Assembly: GCF_001889025.1 (NCBI RefSeq)
Contig: NZ_CP018154.1
Coordinates: 2,098,501-2,162,500, forward strand
Length of the DNA: 64,000 nt
Origin: Sphingorhabdus lutea
GTDB taxonomy: Bacteria; Pseudomonadota; Alphaproteobacteria; Sphingomonadales; Sphingomonadaceae
Direction: 5' to 3'
The position numbers were made by a program, and so were the translations under genes. The notes under the pieces were generated by a model. It ran no database searches, had not been told where the DNA came from, and saw only the letters and a program-made list of their open reading frames with translations. This document shows, in pieces, positions 45,489 to 54,040 of this stretch. Numbering within the stretch: position 1 is the stretch's first letter; every line of letters begins with the position of its first letter.

Positions 45489-46115
45489 CTAAATTTGTGA
45501 AATGTGGAGCAATGAGTCACGTATCTGCTTTTTCGCATATGCATCAAACCAGTGTGGATTGGCACGGCGAATCTGTGTCGCGGATCGCGGATCATCTTTA
45601 TAGCGCAGGATAACAAGCGCAGGCAAACTCCATTTTGTCCAGTTTTTTCTATGGCTTGACCGTCGGACATAGGGCCTAAACCATGCCATGGCGGGAGACG
45701 TCATAGCTCCGCCTGTATAGCTTGGTCTTGCGATAACCGCAATCGGCAAGATTCGGGCAATATTGCGCCATGATTTCCACTGGTGAAATTGTTCCAAATT
45801 ATCCGCGCCCATCACCCAAATAAATTGTTCTTTGGGATATTTTGCGACCAATTTGCGCAATGTATCAACCGTATAGCGTGTGCCAAATTGTTTTTCGATA
45901 CTGGTTGCGACAATCCGGCTGTTACGGCTTTGTTGTTGGGCGCTGGCCATTCTGGCGGAAAGTGGCGCCATGTCCTTTCCCAACTTCAACGGATTGCCCG
46001 GACTGACCAACCACCACATTGCATCCAATTGCAGGCTGTTTATGGCAAATAAGCTGATGGAGCGGTGGCCGCCATGTGCGGGATTGAAACTCCCCCCCAT
46101 CACGCCAATGGGCAT
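45489..46115 (-). CDS. nadD: Nicotinate-nucleotide adenylyltransferase
   Basis: Makes deamido-NAD from nicotinate mononucleotide and ATP in NAD synthesis. It has 208 residues from the ATG at 46115, whose first base is shared with the proA stop (TAATG); a longer frame would run back into proA. The nucleotidylyl transferase signature GGSFNPAHGGH is at 7-17, followed by FIWVMGADNLEQFHQWKSW (quoted in part: MGADNLEQFHQW) and the ISSTxIR-like SATQIR near the end. Confidence 0.93.
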   Translation of the reverse strand: MPIGVMGGSFNPAHGGHRSISLFAINSLQLDAMWWLVSPGNPLKLGKDMAPLSARMASAQQQSRNSRIVATSIEKQFGTRYTVDTLRKLVAKYPKEQFIWVMGADNLEQFHQWKSWRNIARILPIAVIARPSYTGGAMTSPAMAWFRPYVRRSSHRKNWTKWSLPALVILRYKDDPRSATQIRRANPHWFDAYAKKQIRDSLLHISQI

Positions 46116-47350
46116 TAAGGGCGCACCTGTCCGCTGCCCTGCACCACCCATTTATAGGTGGTTAACCCCTCCAAAGCTACCGGACCACGTGCGTGCAACC
46201 GTCCGGTGGCAATGCCAATTTCCGCGCCAAGGCCAAATTCACCGCCATCGGCAAATTGGGTGGATGCATTCACCATCACAATCGCGCTGTCCACACCGGC
46301 CACAAATTTATCCGCCGCGTCCTTATCATTGGTGATAATCGCATCTGTATGGCCCGAACTATGCCGTGAAATATGCTCCATCGCGCCATCAATACCGCGC
46401 ACCAAACGGGCCGATAAAATCGCATCAAGATATTCGCTGTCCCAATCTTCATCAGTCGCGCCCACCCCACGTGGCTCAAGCTCTAACAAGGCATCATCAA
46501 GGCGAAGCTCGCACCCCTTATCCGCCAATGCGTTTAATAATTCGCTGGCATAGGGATAGTCCTGATCAATTAGCAAAGTCTCCATCGCGCCGCAAATACC
46601 GGTGCGGCGAAGCTTGCTATTCACCACAATATCCAACGCCATTTGGCGGTCCGCATCCTGATGCACAAATTGATGACAAATGCCGTCCAAATGCGCCAAT
46701 ACAGGCACTTTCGCCTGATCCTGCACCCGTGCGACCAAAGATTTGCCGCCGCGCGGAATGATTAAATCAATGCCGCCCTGCGCCGCCAACATATCGCCCA
46801 CATATTTGCGGTCTTGAGACGGCATTAACTGCACCATATTGGGCGCGAAACCTGCATCATTTAACGCGCCATCAATGGCAGCAAAAATGGCGCGGTTACT
46901 ATGCACCGCCTCACTCCCCCCACGAAGGATAACCGCATTGCCCGACATTAAACAAAGCGCGGCGGCGTCCGTCGTTACATTGGGGCGGCTTTCATAAATT
47001 ATCCCAATCACACCAATGGGAATACGGCGGCGCTGCATCACCAATCCATTTGGCTGTGTCGCCTCATCAATCAATTGACCGACAGGATCATCTAATTTTG
47101 AAATATGGATAACGGCATTTATCATGCCCTCTATCCGCGCATCGTCAAGCATTAACCGGTCAAGCATCGCACCGCTTAATCCCGAAGCACGGCCCGATTC
47201 CACATCTTTTTCATTGGCCAATAATATATCTGATTTTTTATCGCCCAATGCCGCAGCAATGGTCAAAAGCGCACGTGCTTTATCCTGCGTGCTCATCAAA
47301 GCAAGCTGTTTTGAGGCGGTTTTTGCATTTTTCGTTAATATGTCAATCAT
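46115..47350 (-). CDS. proA: Glutamate-5-semialdehyde dehydrogenase
   Basis: The second step of proline synthesis, reducing glutamyl phosphate to the semialdehyde with NADPH. It has 411 residues, an ordinary family length. The catalytic Cys253 is in RRTGICGAMETLL, and GVIGIIYESRPNVT and the LDGICHQFVH segment are ProA-specific. The partner proB is not adjacent. The stop overlaps the nadD start by one base. Confidence 0.97.
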   Translation of the reverse strand: MIDILTKNAKTASKQLALMSTQDKARALLTIAAALGDKKSDILLANEKDVESGRASGLSGAMLDRLMLDDARIEGMINAVIHISKLDDPVGQLIDEATQPNGLVMQRRRIPIGVIGIIYESRPNVTTDAAALCLMSGNAVILRGGSEAVHSNRAIFAAIDGALNDAGFAPNMVQLMPSQDRKYVGDMLAAQGGIDLIIPRGGKSLVARVQDQAKVPVLAHLDGICHQFVHQDADRQMALDIVVNSKLRRTGICGAMETLLIDQDYPYASELLNALADKGCELRLDDALLELEPRGVGATDEDWDSEYLDAILSARLVRGIDGAMEHISRHSSGHTDAIITNDKDAADKFVAGVDSAIVMVNASTQFADGGEFGLGAEIGIATGRLHARGPVALEGLTTYKWVVQGSGQVRP

Positions 47351-47689
47351 GGATATTTATTGAACCTATATCTATATTTTTATTGAAATTCGTTATTTTG
47401 TGCAGTGCCACAAAGCAGATGAATGTGCAATCTTTGCGTCAATTATTGCATCAATTATTGCCGCGAACATCCCCCAATATATGCCCGATTTAGTGACAAT
47501 TTTATGGCGCGATTCGCCATTTTTGCATTATTTTTTGACATCATTGTTAATTAAAATAGGTGTAATTTGTAAAAAATGTAACATTTCATCGCACCAACAA
47601 TTCATTCTATCTGGAATCCGGCCCACGGATTCGCATGACTAGGTCCAAGCTGATATGACCCAAAAAAAAATTTGGGGTGGTCGCTTTTC
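47351..47689. other. Gap between proA and the M23 peptidase gene
   Basis: About 340 bp, AT-rich and probably holding the two divergent promoters. A hairpin with a perfect 7-bp stem, GAATCCG-N5-CGGATTC, lies at 47614-47632. A second small stem, CCCAAA-A6-TTTGGG (47659-47676), overlaps the GGGG of the M23 ribosome site. An 80-codon open frame at 47400-47642 has no coding character that I can support. Confidence 0.45.
47659..47676 (+). promoter_or_regulatory. Hairpin overlapping the ribosome site of the M23 gene
   Basis: CCCAAA (47659-47664) and TTTGGG (47671-47676) pair around six A residues. The GGG arm belongs to the GGGGTGG that serves as the Shine-Dalgarno for the ATG at 47690. The stem is short, so any occlusion would be weak or temperature-sensitive. 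This is a structural inference only. Confidence 0.35.
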
Positions 47690-48871
47690 ATGGCAAATAT
47701 AGATTTAAAAGAGCCGTTTCGCGTGCGCGTTAATAATGCAATTAACCGTGCCTTTGTGGACCGTGAGTTTTTCATGCGGTCAAATGGTCAAATTAAGTTC
47801 CTTAAATTTTCTGCAAAATTGCAAAAACGCATCTTTTTTTCGGTCAGCGCCCTGATTATCGCATGGTTGCTCATCACTTTATTTATGGCCGCCAATCAAT
47901 ATAGCGTGTCTTTGGAACGCATGGCATTGACCCAAAAAGAAGCAAAGGTGCAATCTGCGGAGGAACGTGTTTCCGATTATAAAGACAGCATTGACGATGT
48001 GGCCAAGGATATTAGCAAGCGCCAAGATATGTTGGACGCGCTTAGCCGCCAATATATGCAAGATATGCCAGAGGCGGAAAAAAGCGCAGCCCCCGCAAAT
48101 GCCAATCAAAATGAATTATCCAAAAAAGTGGGCGCGATTATTCCCGAGGCAGCAGCATTGGCCGAAATTGAACAGCGCCAGATAAATTATGCCATTCGTT
48201 TAACAAAATTGGCACAATTGCGCGCCGCAAGAGCGGAAAAAGAAATTAAGAAATTTGGCCTAAACCCCCAGGCTTTCATGGACGATAATAAGGCGCAGGG
48301 CGGCCCGTTCATCGCATTTTTTGGTCAAAAAGAAACAGCGATTAAAGACCCACGTTTTGCCAAATTGGAAATCGCATTGGCGCGTATGAGCGCGATGGAG
48401 GATTTATTATCTTCCATCCCTTCATCCATGCCCGCCGTTGCCGCCGAAATGTCCAGCGGTTTCGGATTTCGCAGCGATCCATTTAATGGTCGCGGCGCTA
48501 TGCATAGCGGCCTTGATTTTCGTGGGGCGCATGGCACACCCATTTTGGCCGCTGCCGACGGCGTGGTCAGCTTTGCCGGCGGGCAATCAGGATATGGCAA
48601 CACGGTAGAGATTACCCATGCCAATGGTTTAATGACACGTTATGCACATTTAAGCGCAATAAATGTAAAGGTTGGACAAAAATTGTTGACCGGAACGCAA
48701 GTTGGTAAGATGGGTAGCACAGGACGGTCCACGGGAACGCATCTTCATTTTGAAGTGCGCGTCAATGGACAGGCAATCAATCCGCGTAAATTTTTGGAGG
48801 CTGGAAATAATGTTCTCAAAGTCAAAGGCAGCAACAGCGCAGGTAACAGCGCCAGTAAAGGCACAAAATAA
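47690..48871 (+). CDS. Membrane-anchored M23 family metallopeptidase
   Basis: A 393-residue peptidoglycan peptidase from the Met at 47690. A short cytosolic tail and one membrane helix (about 49-68) are followed by a periplasmic coiled coil (about 75-125) and a C-terminal LytM/M23 domain with zinc ligands H272 and D276 (HSGLDF) and H351-L-H353. All ligands are present, so it is probably an active endopeptidase. The bactofilin gene begins inside its last 62 bp. M23-bactofilin pairs act together in cell-shape control in other proteobacteria, with the bactofilin scaffold positioning the peptidase. Confidence 0.93.
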   Translation: MANIDLKEPFRVRVNNAINRAFVDREFFMRSNGQIKFLKFSAKLQKRIFFSVSALIIAWLLITLFMAANQYSVSLERMALTQKEAKVQSAEERVSDYKDSIDDVAKDISKRQDMLDALSRQYMQDMPEAEKSAAPANANQNELSKKVGAIIPEAAALAEIEQRQINYAIRLTKLAQLRAARAEKEIKKFGLNPQAFMDDNKAQGGPFIAFFGQKETAIKDPRFAKLEIALARMSAMEDLLSSIPSSMPAVAAEMSSGFGFRSDPFNGRGAMHSGLDFRGAHGTPILAAADGVVSFAGGQSGYGNTVEITHANGLMTRYAHLSAINVKVGQKLLTGTQVGKMGSTGRSTGTHLHFEVRVNGQAINPRKFLEAGNNVLKVKGSNSAGNSASKGTK

Positions 48872-49274
48872 AATGGGCAGTCATACATTTTCGGTCATTG
48901 CGTCCGATGTTGAAATTATCGGCAATTTATCCGCAAAGGTTGATTTGCACATTGATGGTAAAATTGAAGGCGATGTGCAATGTGGTGCACTGGTTCAGGG
49001 CAGCGACAGCATTATTAAAGGCAAAGTAACCGCCGAAAATGCGCGCTTGGCCGGTGTAGTGGAAGGATCAATTCACGCCCGCGACCTTATAATCGAGGCA
49101 CAGGCCCGAATTCAGGGCGATGTGGTTTATGAAACATTGACCATTGAACAAGGCAGCAAGGTTGACGGCAAATTGCAACATGCCTCTGCCGGTGGTGCGC
49201 CCAATATTCATAAAGCAACCATCAATGCGCCAAAGGATGCATTGGATTTAGGCGGAAAAGAACAGGCCGCTTAA
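48810..49274 (+). CDS. Bactofilin (polymerising cytoskeletal protein)
   Basis: A 154-residue protein from the ATG at 48810, supported by GGAGG nine bases before; the frame runs further upstream only because it lies inside the M23 gene. The middle (about residues 22-125) is the bactofilin beta-helix made of short hydrophobic repeats (IIGNLSAKVDLHIDGKIEGDV, here named by its IDGKIEGDV turn; later VEGSIHARDL). Disordered ends flank it. It forms non-nucleotide filaments at the membrane. It overlaps the M23 gene by 62 bp in another frame and is followed by a strong terminator. Confidence 0.93.
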   Translation: MFSKSKAATAQVTAPVKAQNKMGSHTFSVIASDVEIIGNLSAKVDLHIDGKIEGDVQCGALVQGSDSIIKGKVTAENARLAGVVEGSIHARDLIIEAQARIQGDVVYETLTIEQGSKVDGKLQHASAGGAPNIHKATINAPKDALDLGGKEQAA

Positions 49275-49301
49275 CCAGCTTTTTGCAAGATAATCGTAAA
49301 G

Positions 49302-49325
49302 GGCGGCATTATTTGCCGCCTTTTT
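49302..49325 (+). terminator. Rho-independent terminator after the bactofilin gene
   Basis: GGCGGCA and TGCCGCC form a perfect 7-bp stem with a TTATT loop, followed by TTTTT. It lies 27 bp after the bactofilin stop and ends the M23-bactofilin operon. Confidence 0.9.
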
Positions 49326-49408
49326 CATGCTCGCTATATTTTACAGCTTTCCAATCCCATGTTTAATTTGTTCATTGCGCTTTCATATATGATATGAAAG
49401 GATGACAT

Positions 49409-50356
49409 ATGATAAAAACTAAACATATTCTTCCCACATTCTTGTCCATTATTTTTATGAGCCAGATTAGCATATCCTATGCACAGAGCGAGGAAGATGT
49501 CCCCATTGCCAACCAAGAACAATATAGCGCAGAACCAGATAGCGAGGCAGTGCCGGCAAGTGATTTTGCCAAGCGCGTCTTGCATGATGAAGTAAAAGAA
49601 GCCGAAACATTGGATGCGCTGGCCATATTAAAAATTGCCATTAAAGAATGTGATAATGGCAATGGACAGGCATGTTATGATAAGGGCCAATTGATACAAA
49701 ATGGCGTGGGTGAAGTTGATCAAGAGGAAGATAATAGCCCCTCAATAAATCAAGACAGCATCGCCGAATTGGCCGATGAAGCCACGTTGCAGGCCGAAAT
49801 TCGCGCCGCATATGAGGCAGGATGCCGATTGCGCCATATGGCAAGCTGCACCCGCCTTGCATTTCGCATGGAAAAAGGAATTGGCGGGCCAAGGGACCAA
49901 GATGCGGCATATATTTTATATAATGGGCTTTGCAAAAATGGGGATTCATGGTCCTGCACCCGAATGGGGTATAATTTATTTCGCAGCGCAAGCCAAAAAA
50001 ACGGCGCACAGCATGATATAGTCCTTCAAGAAAGTGCATTGCATGATGATGAAAGCGCCGAAAGCCTATATGCACGGTCGCGCGAATTTTTTACGCTGGG
50101 CTGTGAATATCGCAATGGATCGGCATGCTATTATCTTGGCATGATGCAGGGCGATGGCACAGGCGGCGATCAAAATCCCAGCGACGCCCGCAAAAATTAT
50201 AGCGCCGCCTGTAAATTGGGATATGGCCGTGGTTGCCATGCGCTGTCCATTGCATATCGCACGGGATTTGGCGGCAATGCCAATATGATATTGGCGCTTA
50301 GTTATATGAATGAAGCCTGTAAACAGGGATATGAACCCGCCTGCCACAGCGAATAA
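49409..50356 (+). CDS. Secreted Sel1-like repeat protein rich in paired cysteines
   Basis: A 315-residue protein with a signal peptide ending near residue 26 (SYA-Q). The rest is made of Sel1-like/TPR helical hairpins, with an acidic Asn-rich insert after the first. Six cysteine pairs, each exactly C-x7-C, recur at residues 81/89, 139/147, 175/183, 232/240, 268/276 and 304/312. This matches the disulfide-stabilised repeats of Helicobacter cysteine-rich (Hcp) proteins. It would act in the periplasm or outside, probably as a binding scaffold; the partner is unknown. AGGATG precedes the ATG. It is convergent with the REDY-like gene. Confidence 0.85.
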   Translation: MIKTKHILPTFLSIIFMSQISISYAQSEEDVPIANQEQYSAEPDSEAVPASDFAKRVLHDEVKEAETLDALAILKIAIKECDNGNGQACYDKGQLIQNGVGEVDQEEDNSPSINQDSIAELADEATLQAEIRAAYEAGCRLRHMASCTRLAFRMEKGIGGPRDQDAAYILYNGLCKNGDSWSCTRMGYNLFRSASQKNGAQHDIVLQESALHDDESAESLYARSREFFTLGCEYRNGSACYYLGMMQGDGTGGDQNPSDARKNYSAACKLGYGRGCHALSIAYRTGFGGNANMILALSYMNEACKQGYEPACHSE

Positions 50357-50386
50357 TCCCTGTTTTGGGCATTTTGCTATGGCGGT

Positions 50387-50701
50387 TTATTCGACCAAAT
50401 TAGCGATGGTGAATTCCGGATTATCAACCCAATTCATAAATTCACCCATGACCGATTGTACAATATCACCCGGCATATCTTCGCTGGTAAATCCCGTTAA
50501 GTCATTTATCGCAAATATTTCGAAATAATCCTGACTTGGCACGCCTTCCCCCATCAATAATGCATCGGTGCGATATGTGTTAAAGGATGAAACACGGCTT
50601 AGACCGCGCATTTGCGGATAATCGCTGGTCCGCACCCAATTTTCAAATTCGCTATGTTTAACGCCATTTTTTAATTTATATCTAATCATCAAATATTGCA
50701 T
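50387..50701 (-). CDS. REDY/HapK-like small protein
   Basis: A 104-residue single-domain protein with the look of a ferredoxin-like (dimeric alpha-beta barrel) fold: an opening YLMIRYKLKNGV strand and a YFEIFAINDLTGF strand. It resembles the RedY/HapK group, named from prodiginine gene clusters but common in bacteria without them. No pigment-synthesis gene is present. The function is unknown; it is a stand-alone gene convergent with the Sel1 protein. Confidence 0.65.
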   Translation of the reverse strand: MQYLMIRYKLKNGVKHSEFENWVRTSDYPQMRGLSRVSSFNTYRTDALLMGEGVPSQDYFEIFAINDLTGFTSEDMPGDIVQSVMGEFMNWVDNPEFTIANLVE

Positions 50702-50871
50702 TTTACCGCCCCCTTAAAATAAAATATCTCCATTGAGAGAATCCAAGATAACAGACACTGGGCGCACCGCCAAATGACATATATTGTTAGATTTCATGCC
50801 CCAAATATAGAGCATGATATAAAGCATGGTAGCCAACGCATTTATGCCGCCAACATATTTAATATTGCGCG

Positions 50872-52380
50872 TTAATTTTTAGGTGCTTGCCGCCGATAAG
50901 ATAAAGCCTCGGCAATGTGGATACGGCCAATTTGCGTATCGCCGGATAAATCCGCGATGGTCCGCGCCACCCGCAACACACGGGTATAGCTGCGCGCGGA
51001 AAGCTTCATCGCCTCTGCCGCCTTATGCAATAATGCCTGCCCTTCTTTATCGGGGGTCGCATATTTTTCCAGCATATCCCCATCCGCCTCTGCATTGGTG
51101 CGATAGGACGAATTTGCATAGCGCGCGGTTTGTAGGGCGCGGGCGCGCACCACCCGTGCCTTTACCCCGGCCGAACCCTCCGCAGGTGGCGGCATCACCA
51201 AATCGGCTGCCGAAACCGCCTCTATCTCTATATGCAAATCAATACGGTCTAGCATCGGGCCAGAAATTTTTGCCTGATAATCCGATGCGCATTTTGGCGC
51301 ACGCGAACATGCCAGCGCCGCATCGGCCAAATGACCGCAACGGCACGGGTTCATCGCGGCGATTAACTGAAAACGAGCGGGGTAGCTGATATGATTATTG
51401 GCCCGCGCAATGGTCACTTCCCCGCTTTCCACAGGTTGGCGTAAACTATCCAATACGGTGCGCTGAAATTCAGGAAGTTCATCCAAAAATAATACGCCCA
51501 AATGGGCCAATGACACCTCGCCCGGCTTTGCCTTTAACCCGCCGCCAACCAATGCAGGCATAGATGCGCTGTGATGCGGGGCGCGAAATGGCCGCGCCCG
51601 TGACATCCGCCCTTTCTCCAAATTTCCTGAAATAGAAGCAATCATCGACACCTCCAATGCCTCAGCAGGGGTAAGTTCGGGCAAAATGCCCGGCAGGCAA
51701 GATGCGAGCAGCGATTTGCCCGCGCCCGGCGGCCCGTTCATCAACATATTATGGCCGCCTGCCGCCGCAATTTCCAATATACGTTTGGCCGTTTCCTGCC
51801 CCTTTACCTGTTTCAAATCATTATGATAACAGGTTTCGGCAATTTCCCCCACCTTTGGACGAGGCAAAAGCCCCTCGCCCTTTAAATGGGAAAGTAAGGA
51901 TAATAGGTCGGGCGGCGCAATAAGCTCCAATTCGCCGGCCCATGCGGCCTCCGGCCCCTGTGCTGCCGGACAGATAAGCCCCAAATCATGCGAAGATGCA
52001 TGCAGCGCGGCCAACAACACCCCCGGCGAAGATGCAATGCGCCCATCAAGTCCAAGCTCCCCAATAATGACATAATTTGCCAATGCCTCCGCATCAATAA
52101 GTCCCATAGCGCATAATAATGCCATGGCGATGGGAAGGTCATAATGCGATCCCTCCTTGGGCAAGTCCGCTGGAGATAGGTTTAGCGTGATACGTTTTGG
52201 CGGCAAGGCAAGCCCAATGGCCGAAAGCGCCGCGCGTACCCGCTCCCTACTTTCCGCCACCGCCTTATCCGGCAATCCCACAATGATAAAGGCGGGCATA
52301 CCTGCTGCAACTTGGCATTGCACCTCTATCTGACGCGCCTCCAACCCCATAAAGGCCACCGTCGTGATAATCGCTACCAT
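50872..52380 (-). CDS. comM: YifB/ComM family Mg-chelatase-like AAA ATPase
   Basis: A 502-residue protein with the ComM layout: an N-terminal Lon-protease-like domain (VGLPDKAVAESRERVRAAL, given by its VGLPDKAV start), the AAA+ core with Walker A GPPGAGKS (216-223) and FLDELPEF Walker B, a CRCGH and CSRAP cysteine pair for zinc, and a C-terminal helical domain. ComM is a hexameric helicase that extends heteroduplex during natural transformation. The symbol is by family; competence of this organism is not shown here. Confidence 0.92.
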   Translation of the reverse strand: MVAIITTVAFMGLEARQIEVQCQVAAGMPAFIIVGLPDKAVAESRERVRAALSAIGLALPPKRITLNLSPADLPKEGSHYDLPIAMALLCAMGLIDAEALANYVIIGELGLDGRIASSPGVLLAALHASSHDLGLICPAAQGPEAAWAGELELIAPPDLLSLLSHLKGEGLLPRPKVGEIAETCYHNDLKQVKGQETAKRILEIAAAGGHNMLMNGPPGAGKSLLASCLPGILPELTPAEALEVSMIASISGNLEKGRMSRARPFRAPHHSASMPALVGGGLKAKPGEVSLAHLGVLFLDELPEFQRTVLDSLRQPVESGEVTIARANNHISYPARFQLIAAMNPCRCGHLADAALACSRAPKCASDYQAKISGPMLDRIDLHIEIEAVSAADLVMPPPAEGSAGVKARVVRARALQTARYANSSYRTNAEADGDMLEKYATPDKEGQALLHKAAEAMKLSARSYTRVLRVARTIADLSGDTQIGRIHIAEALSYRRQAPKN

Positions 52381-52495
52381 GAAAATTGCCCCTAAATTAT
52401 TTTAAAAAAATGTCATCGAATCAAAAGCTCATATCAGATGTGCATGATTTGTTCCATTTTGGCAAGCGTCCAAAATATACATTTTTCATAATTTT

Positions 52496-53092
52496 TTATG
52501 ATGCGGCGTTCACGGCCCCTTCTATTGGGGTTGCTTTGGGGGTTTCGCCATTTTCTTCAATCAAAATGGGCGGTTCGATTAACGCCAACCCCTCGTTCAA
52601 ACTCATCACTTCTAATAAAAATGATTTTGGTTTTTTGTAAAATTTACTCTCTGGATTTATATGTAATCCAGAAAGCGTGATTAAATCGGCGACAAAATGG
52701 ATACAATTGCTTTTGTTCAAATTATAACTATTGCCCCCACGATCGCGCCATTCGGCAATTTTTTCCATAAATATTGCATATTGAGCATCATTTAACCTGA
52801 CCGAGAAACGGGCATCGCTTTTTGCAATATATTTTTCCGATTGGCTTTCCACTTTGCCTTTTACCGATTTCCATAAAATGGCGGGGGTTAAATTTTTCGC
52901 GGTAAAGCCATAATCCTGATCCACAATTTCACCCGTGCTGTCCACTTTGCCTTGTAATATTACAAAGGCATGGGGGAAATTTTGTCCAAATTCATGGCTG
53001 TAAAATGTGGCAATCACCTCAGCCCGTGCAATATTGACGCTGCTAAAGAAAATGATGAAAATACAGGTTAATCTGGAGAAAATATACATCAT
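52496..53092 (-). CDS. Secreted hypothetical protein with papain-like His/Cys pattern
   Basis: A 198-residue protein with a signal peptide ending near residue 24 (ARA-E). The mature part has FPHAFVIL with H41 early and SNCIHFVADL with C130 late. The order His-then-Cys is that of circularly permuted NlpC/P60-like or LRAT-type cysteine hydrolases. I recall similar sphingomonad proteins but no characterised one, so a hydrolase role is a hypothesis. It lies 115 bp upstream of comM in the same direction, and the next gene on the other side is divergent. Confidence 0.75.
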   Translation of the reverse strand: MMYIFSRLTCIFIIFFSSVNIARAEVIATFYSHEFGQNFPHAFVILQGKVDSTGEIVDQDYGFTAKNLTPAILWKSVKGKVESQSEKYIAKSDARFSVRLNDAQYAIFMEKIAEWRDRGGNSYNLNKSNCIHFVADLITLSGLHINPESKFYKKPKSFLLEVMSLNEGLALIEPPILIEENGETPKATPIEGAVNAAS

Positions 53093-53200
53093 TTGGCGAC
53101 CCTAACCAGATTCAAAAAATCTCTCAACCCATAAATAATTATAGGCAAAGGCAACGCATACTGACATAAAGGAAAGCAAGAGGAAATTTAGGAGAAGATT

Positions 53201-54013
53201 ATGAGCGGGCAAGCAAAATCCATTTTCATTACTGGCGGTGCATCCGGCCTTGGACGCGAAGTTGCCCGTTTTTTCGGTCAAAAAGGATGGTTTGTGGGCA
53301 TTGCCGATGTGCAGGATGCCGAGGCACATATTACCGCATCCATGATACCCGAAGGGATGAGCAGCGTTCATCATTTGGATGTGACCAATCGCGATCAATG
53401 GAAAATTGCATTAAAAGAATTTGATAAGGCAAGCGGCGGGCGAATGGATGTGTTGTTTAACAATGCGGGCATTGGTTCGGGCGGCCAAATTGAACAGCAT
53501 GATTATGCCGATATTGATCGGATGGTTGCGGTTAATTTTATTGGCGTCATCAATGGGGTAAAGGAAAGTTTCGAATTTCTTGCCAAAACGCCCAATAGCT
53601 GCATCCTCAACACGTCATCCGCATCGGGCATTTATGGGGTTGCGGATTTAAGCGTGTATAGCGCCACCAAATTTGCGGTACGCGGCTTGACCGAATCCCA
53701 TGATATTGAACTTCGCCGCCATGGCATACGCTGTCGATCCCTAATGCCTGGATTTATCGATACCAATATTTTATCCAATGTTCCGGACGACAGCAATATG
53801 ACTGGCAAAGAAATTTTACAATCAGCAGGGGTGGAGGTAAGCCCTGTTACCATTATTGGCCAGGCCGCATGGGATGCCATTCACGGAGACAAGGTTCATA
53901 CCTATGTCAATAAAACCGCCAAACAGCTTGCCTTTGCCGCGCGGTGGATGCCGGGGCGTTTACGCAAACAAATGGGCGGCTTATTGCGCAATGTGGTGAA
54001 AAGCGATAGTTAA
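53201..54013 (+). CDS. Short-chain dehydrogenase/reductase
   Basis: A 270-residue classical SDR with a strong ribosome site (TTAGGAGAAG). The cofactor motif TGGASGLG is at 11-18, NNAGIGSGG follows, NTSSASG carries the catalytic Ser, and Y153-x3-K157 (YSATK) is intact. The C-terminal residues are basic and Gly-rich (GRLRKQMGG), as in SDRs that act on lipophilic substrates. The substrate is not identifiable. The stop codon lies in the loop of a perfect terminator hairpin. Confidence 0.9.
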   Translation: MSGQAKSIFITGGASGLGREVARFFGQKGWFVGIADVQDAEAHITASMIPEGMSSVHHLDVTNRDQWKIALKEFDKASGGRMDVLFNNAGIGSGGQIEQHDYADIDRMVAVNFIGVINGVKESFEFLAKTPNSCILNTSSASGIYGVADLSVYSATKFAVRGLTESHDIELRRHGIRCRSLMPGFIDTNILSNVPDDSNMTGKEILQSAGVEVSPVTIIGQAAWDAIHGDKVHTYVNKTAKQLAFAARWMPGRLRKQMGGLLRNVVKSDS

Positions 54014-54026
54014 ATATCGCTTTTCA
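53997..54026. terminator. Bidirectional terminator between the SDR gene and phhB
   Basis: TGAAAAGCGATA (53997-54008) and TATCGCTTTTCA (54015-54026) form a perfect 12-bp stem. The 6-nt loop contains the SDR stop codon TAA. The TTTT and AAAA runs within the stem give weak T-tracts for both the SDR gene and the convergent phhB. Confidence 0.7.
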
Positions 54027-54040
54027 TACCTATTCTTTGA

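Noticed and set aside
45081..47350. proA-nadD-rsfS as an unusual gene fusion or operon
   Set aside because: This order is ordinary in alphaproteobacteria; the one-base proA-nadD overlap is simple translational coupling.
47400..47642. 80-codon open frame in the gap before the M23 gene
   Set aside because: No ribosome site, no recognisable motif and an odd composition; more likely non-coding.
50387..50701. REDY-like gene as a sign of prodiginine pigment synthesis
   Set aside because: No other pigment-pathway gene occurs in the window, and the family is common outside such clusters.
52386..52640. 84-codon plus-strand frame between comM and the secreted hypothetical gene
   Set aside because: Its second half is antisense to the hypothetical gene's C-terminus and it has no supported start or domain.
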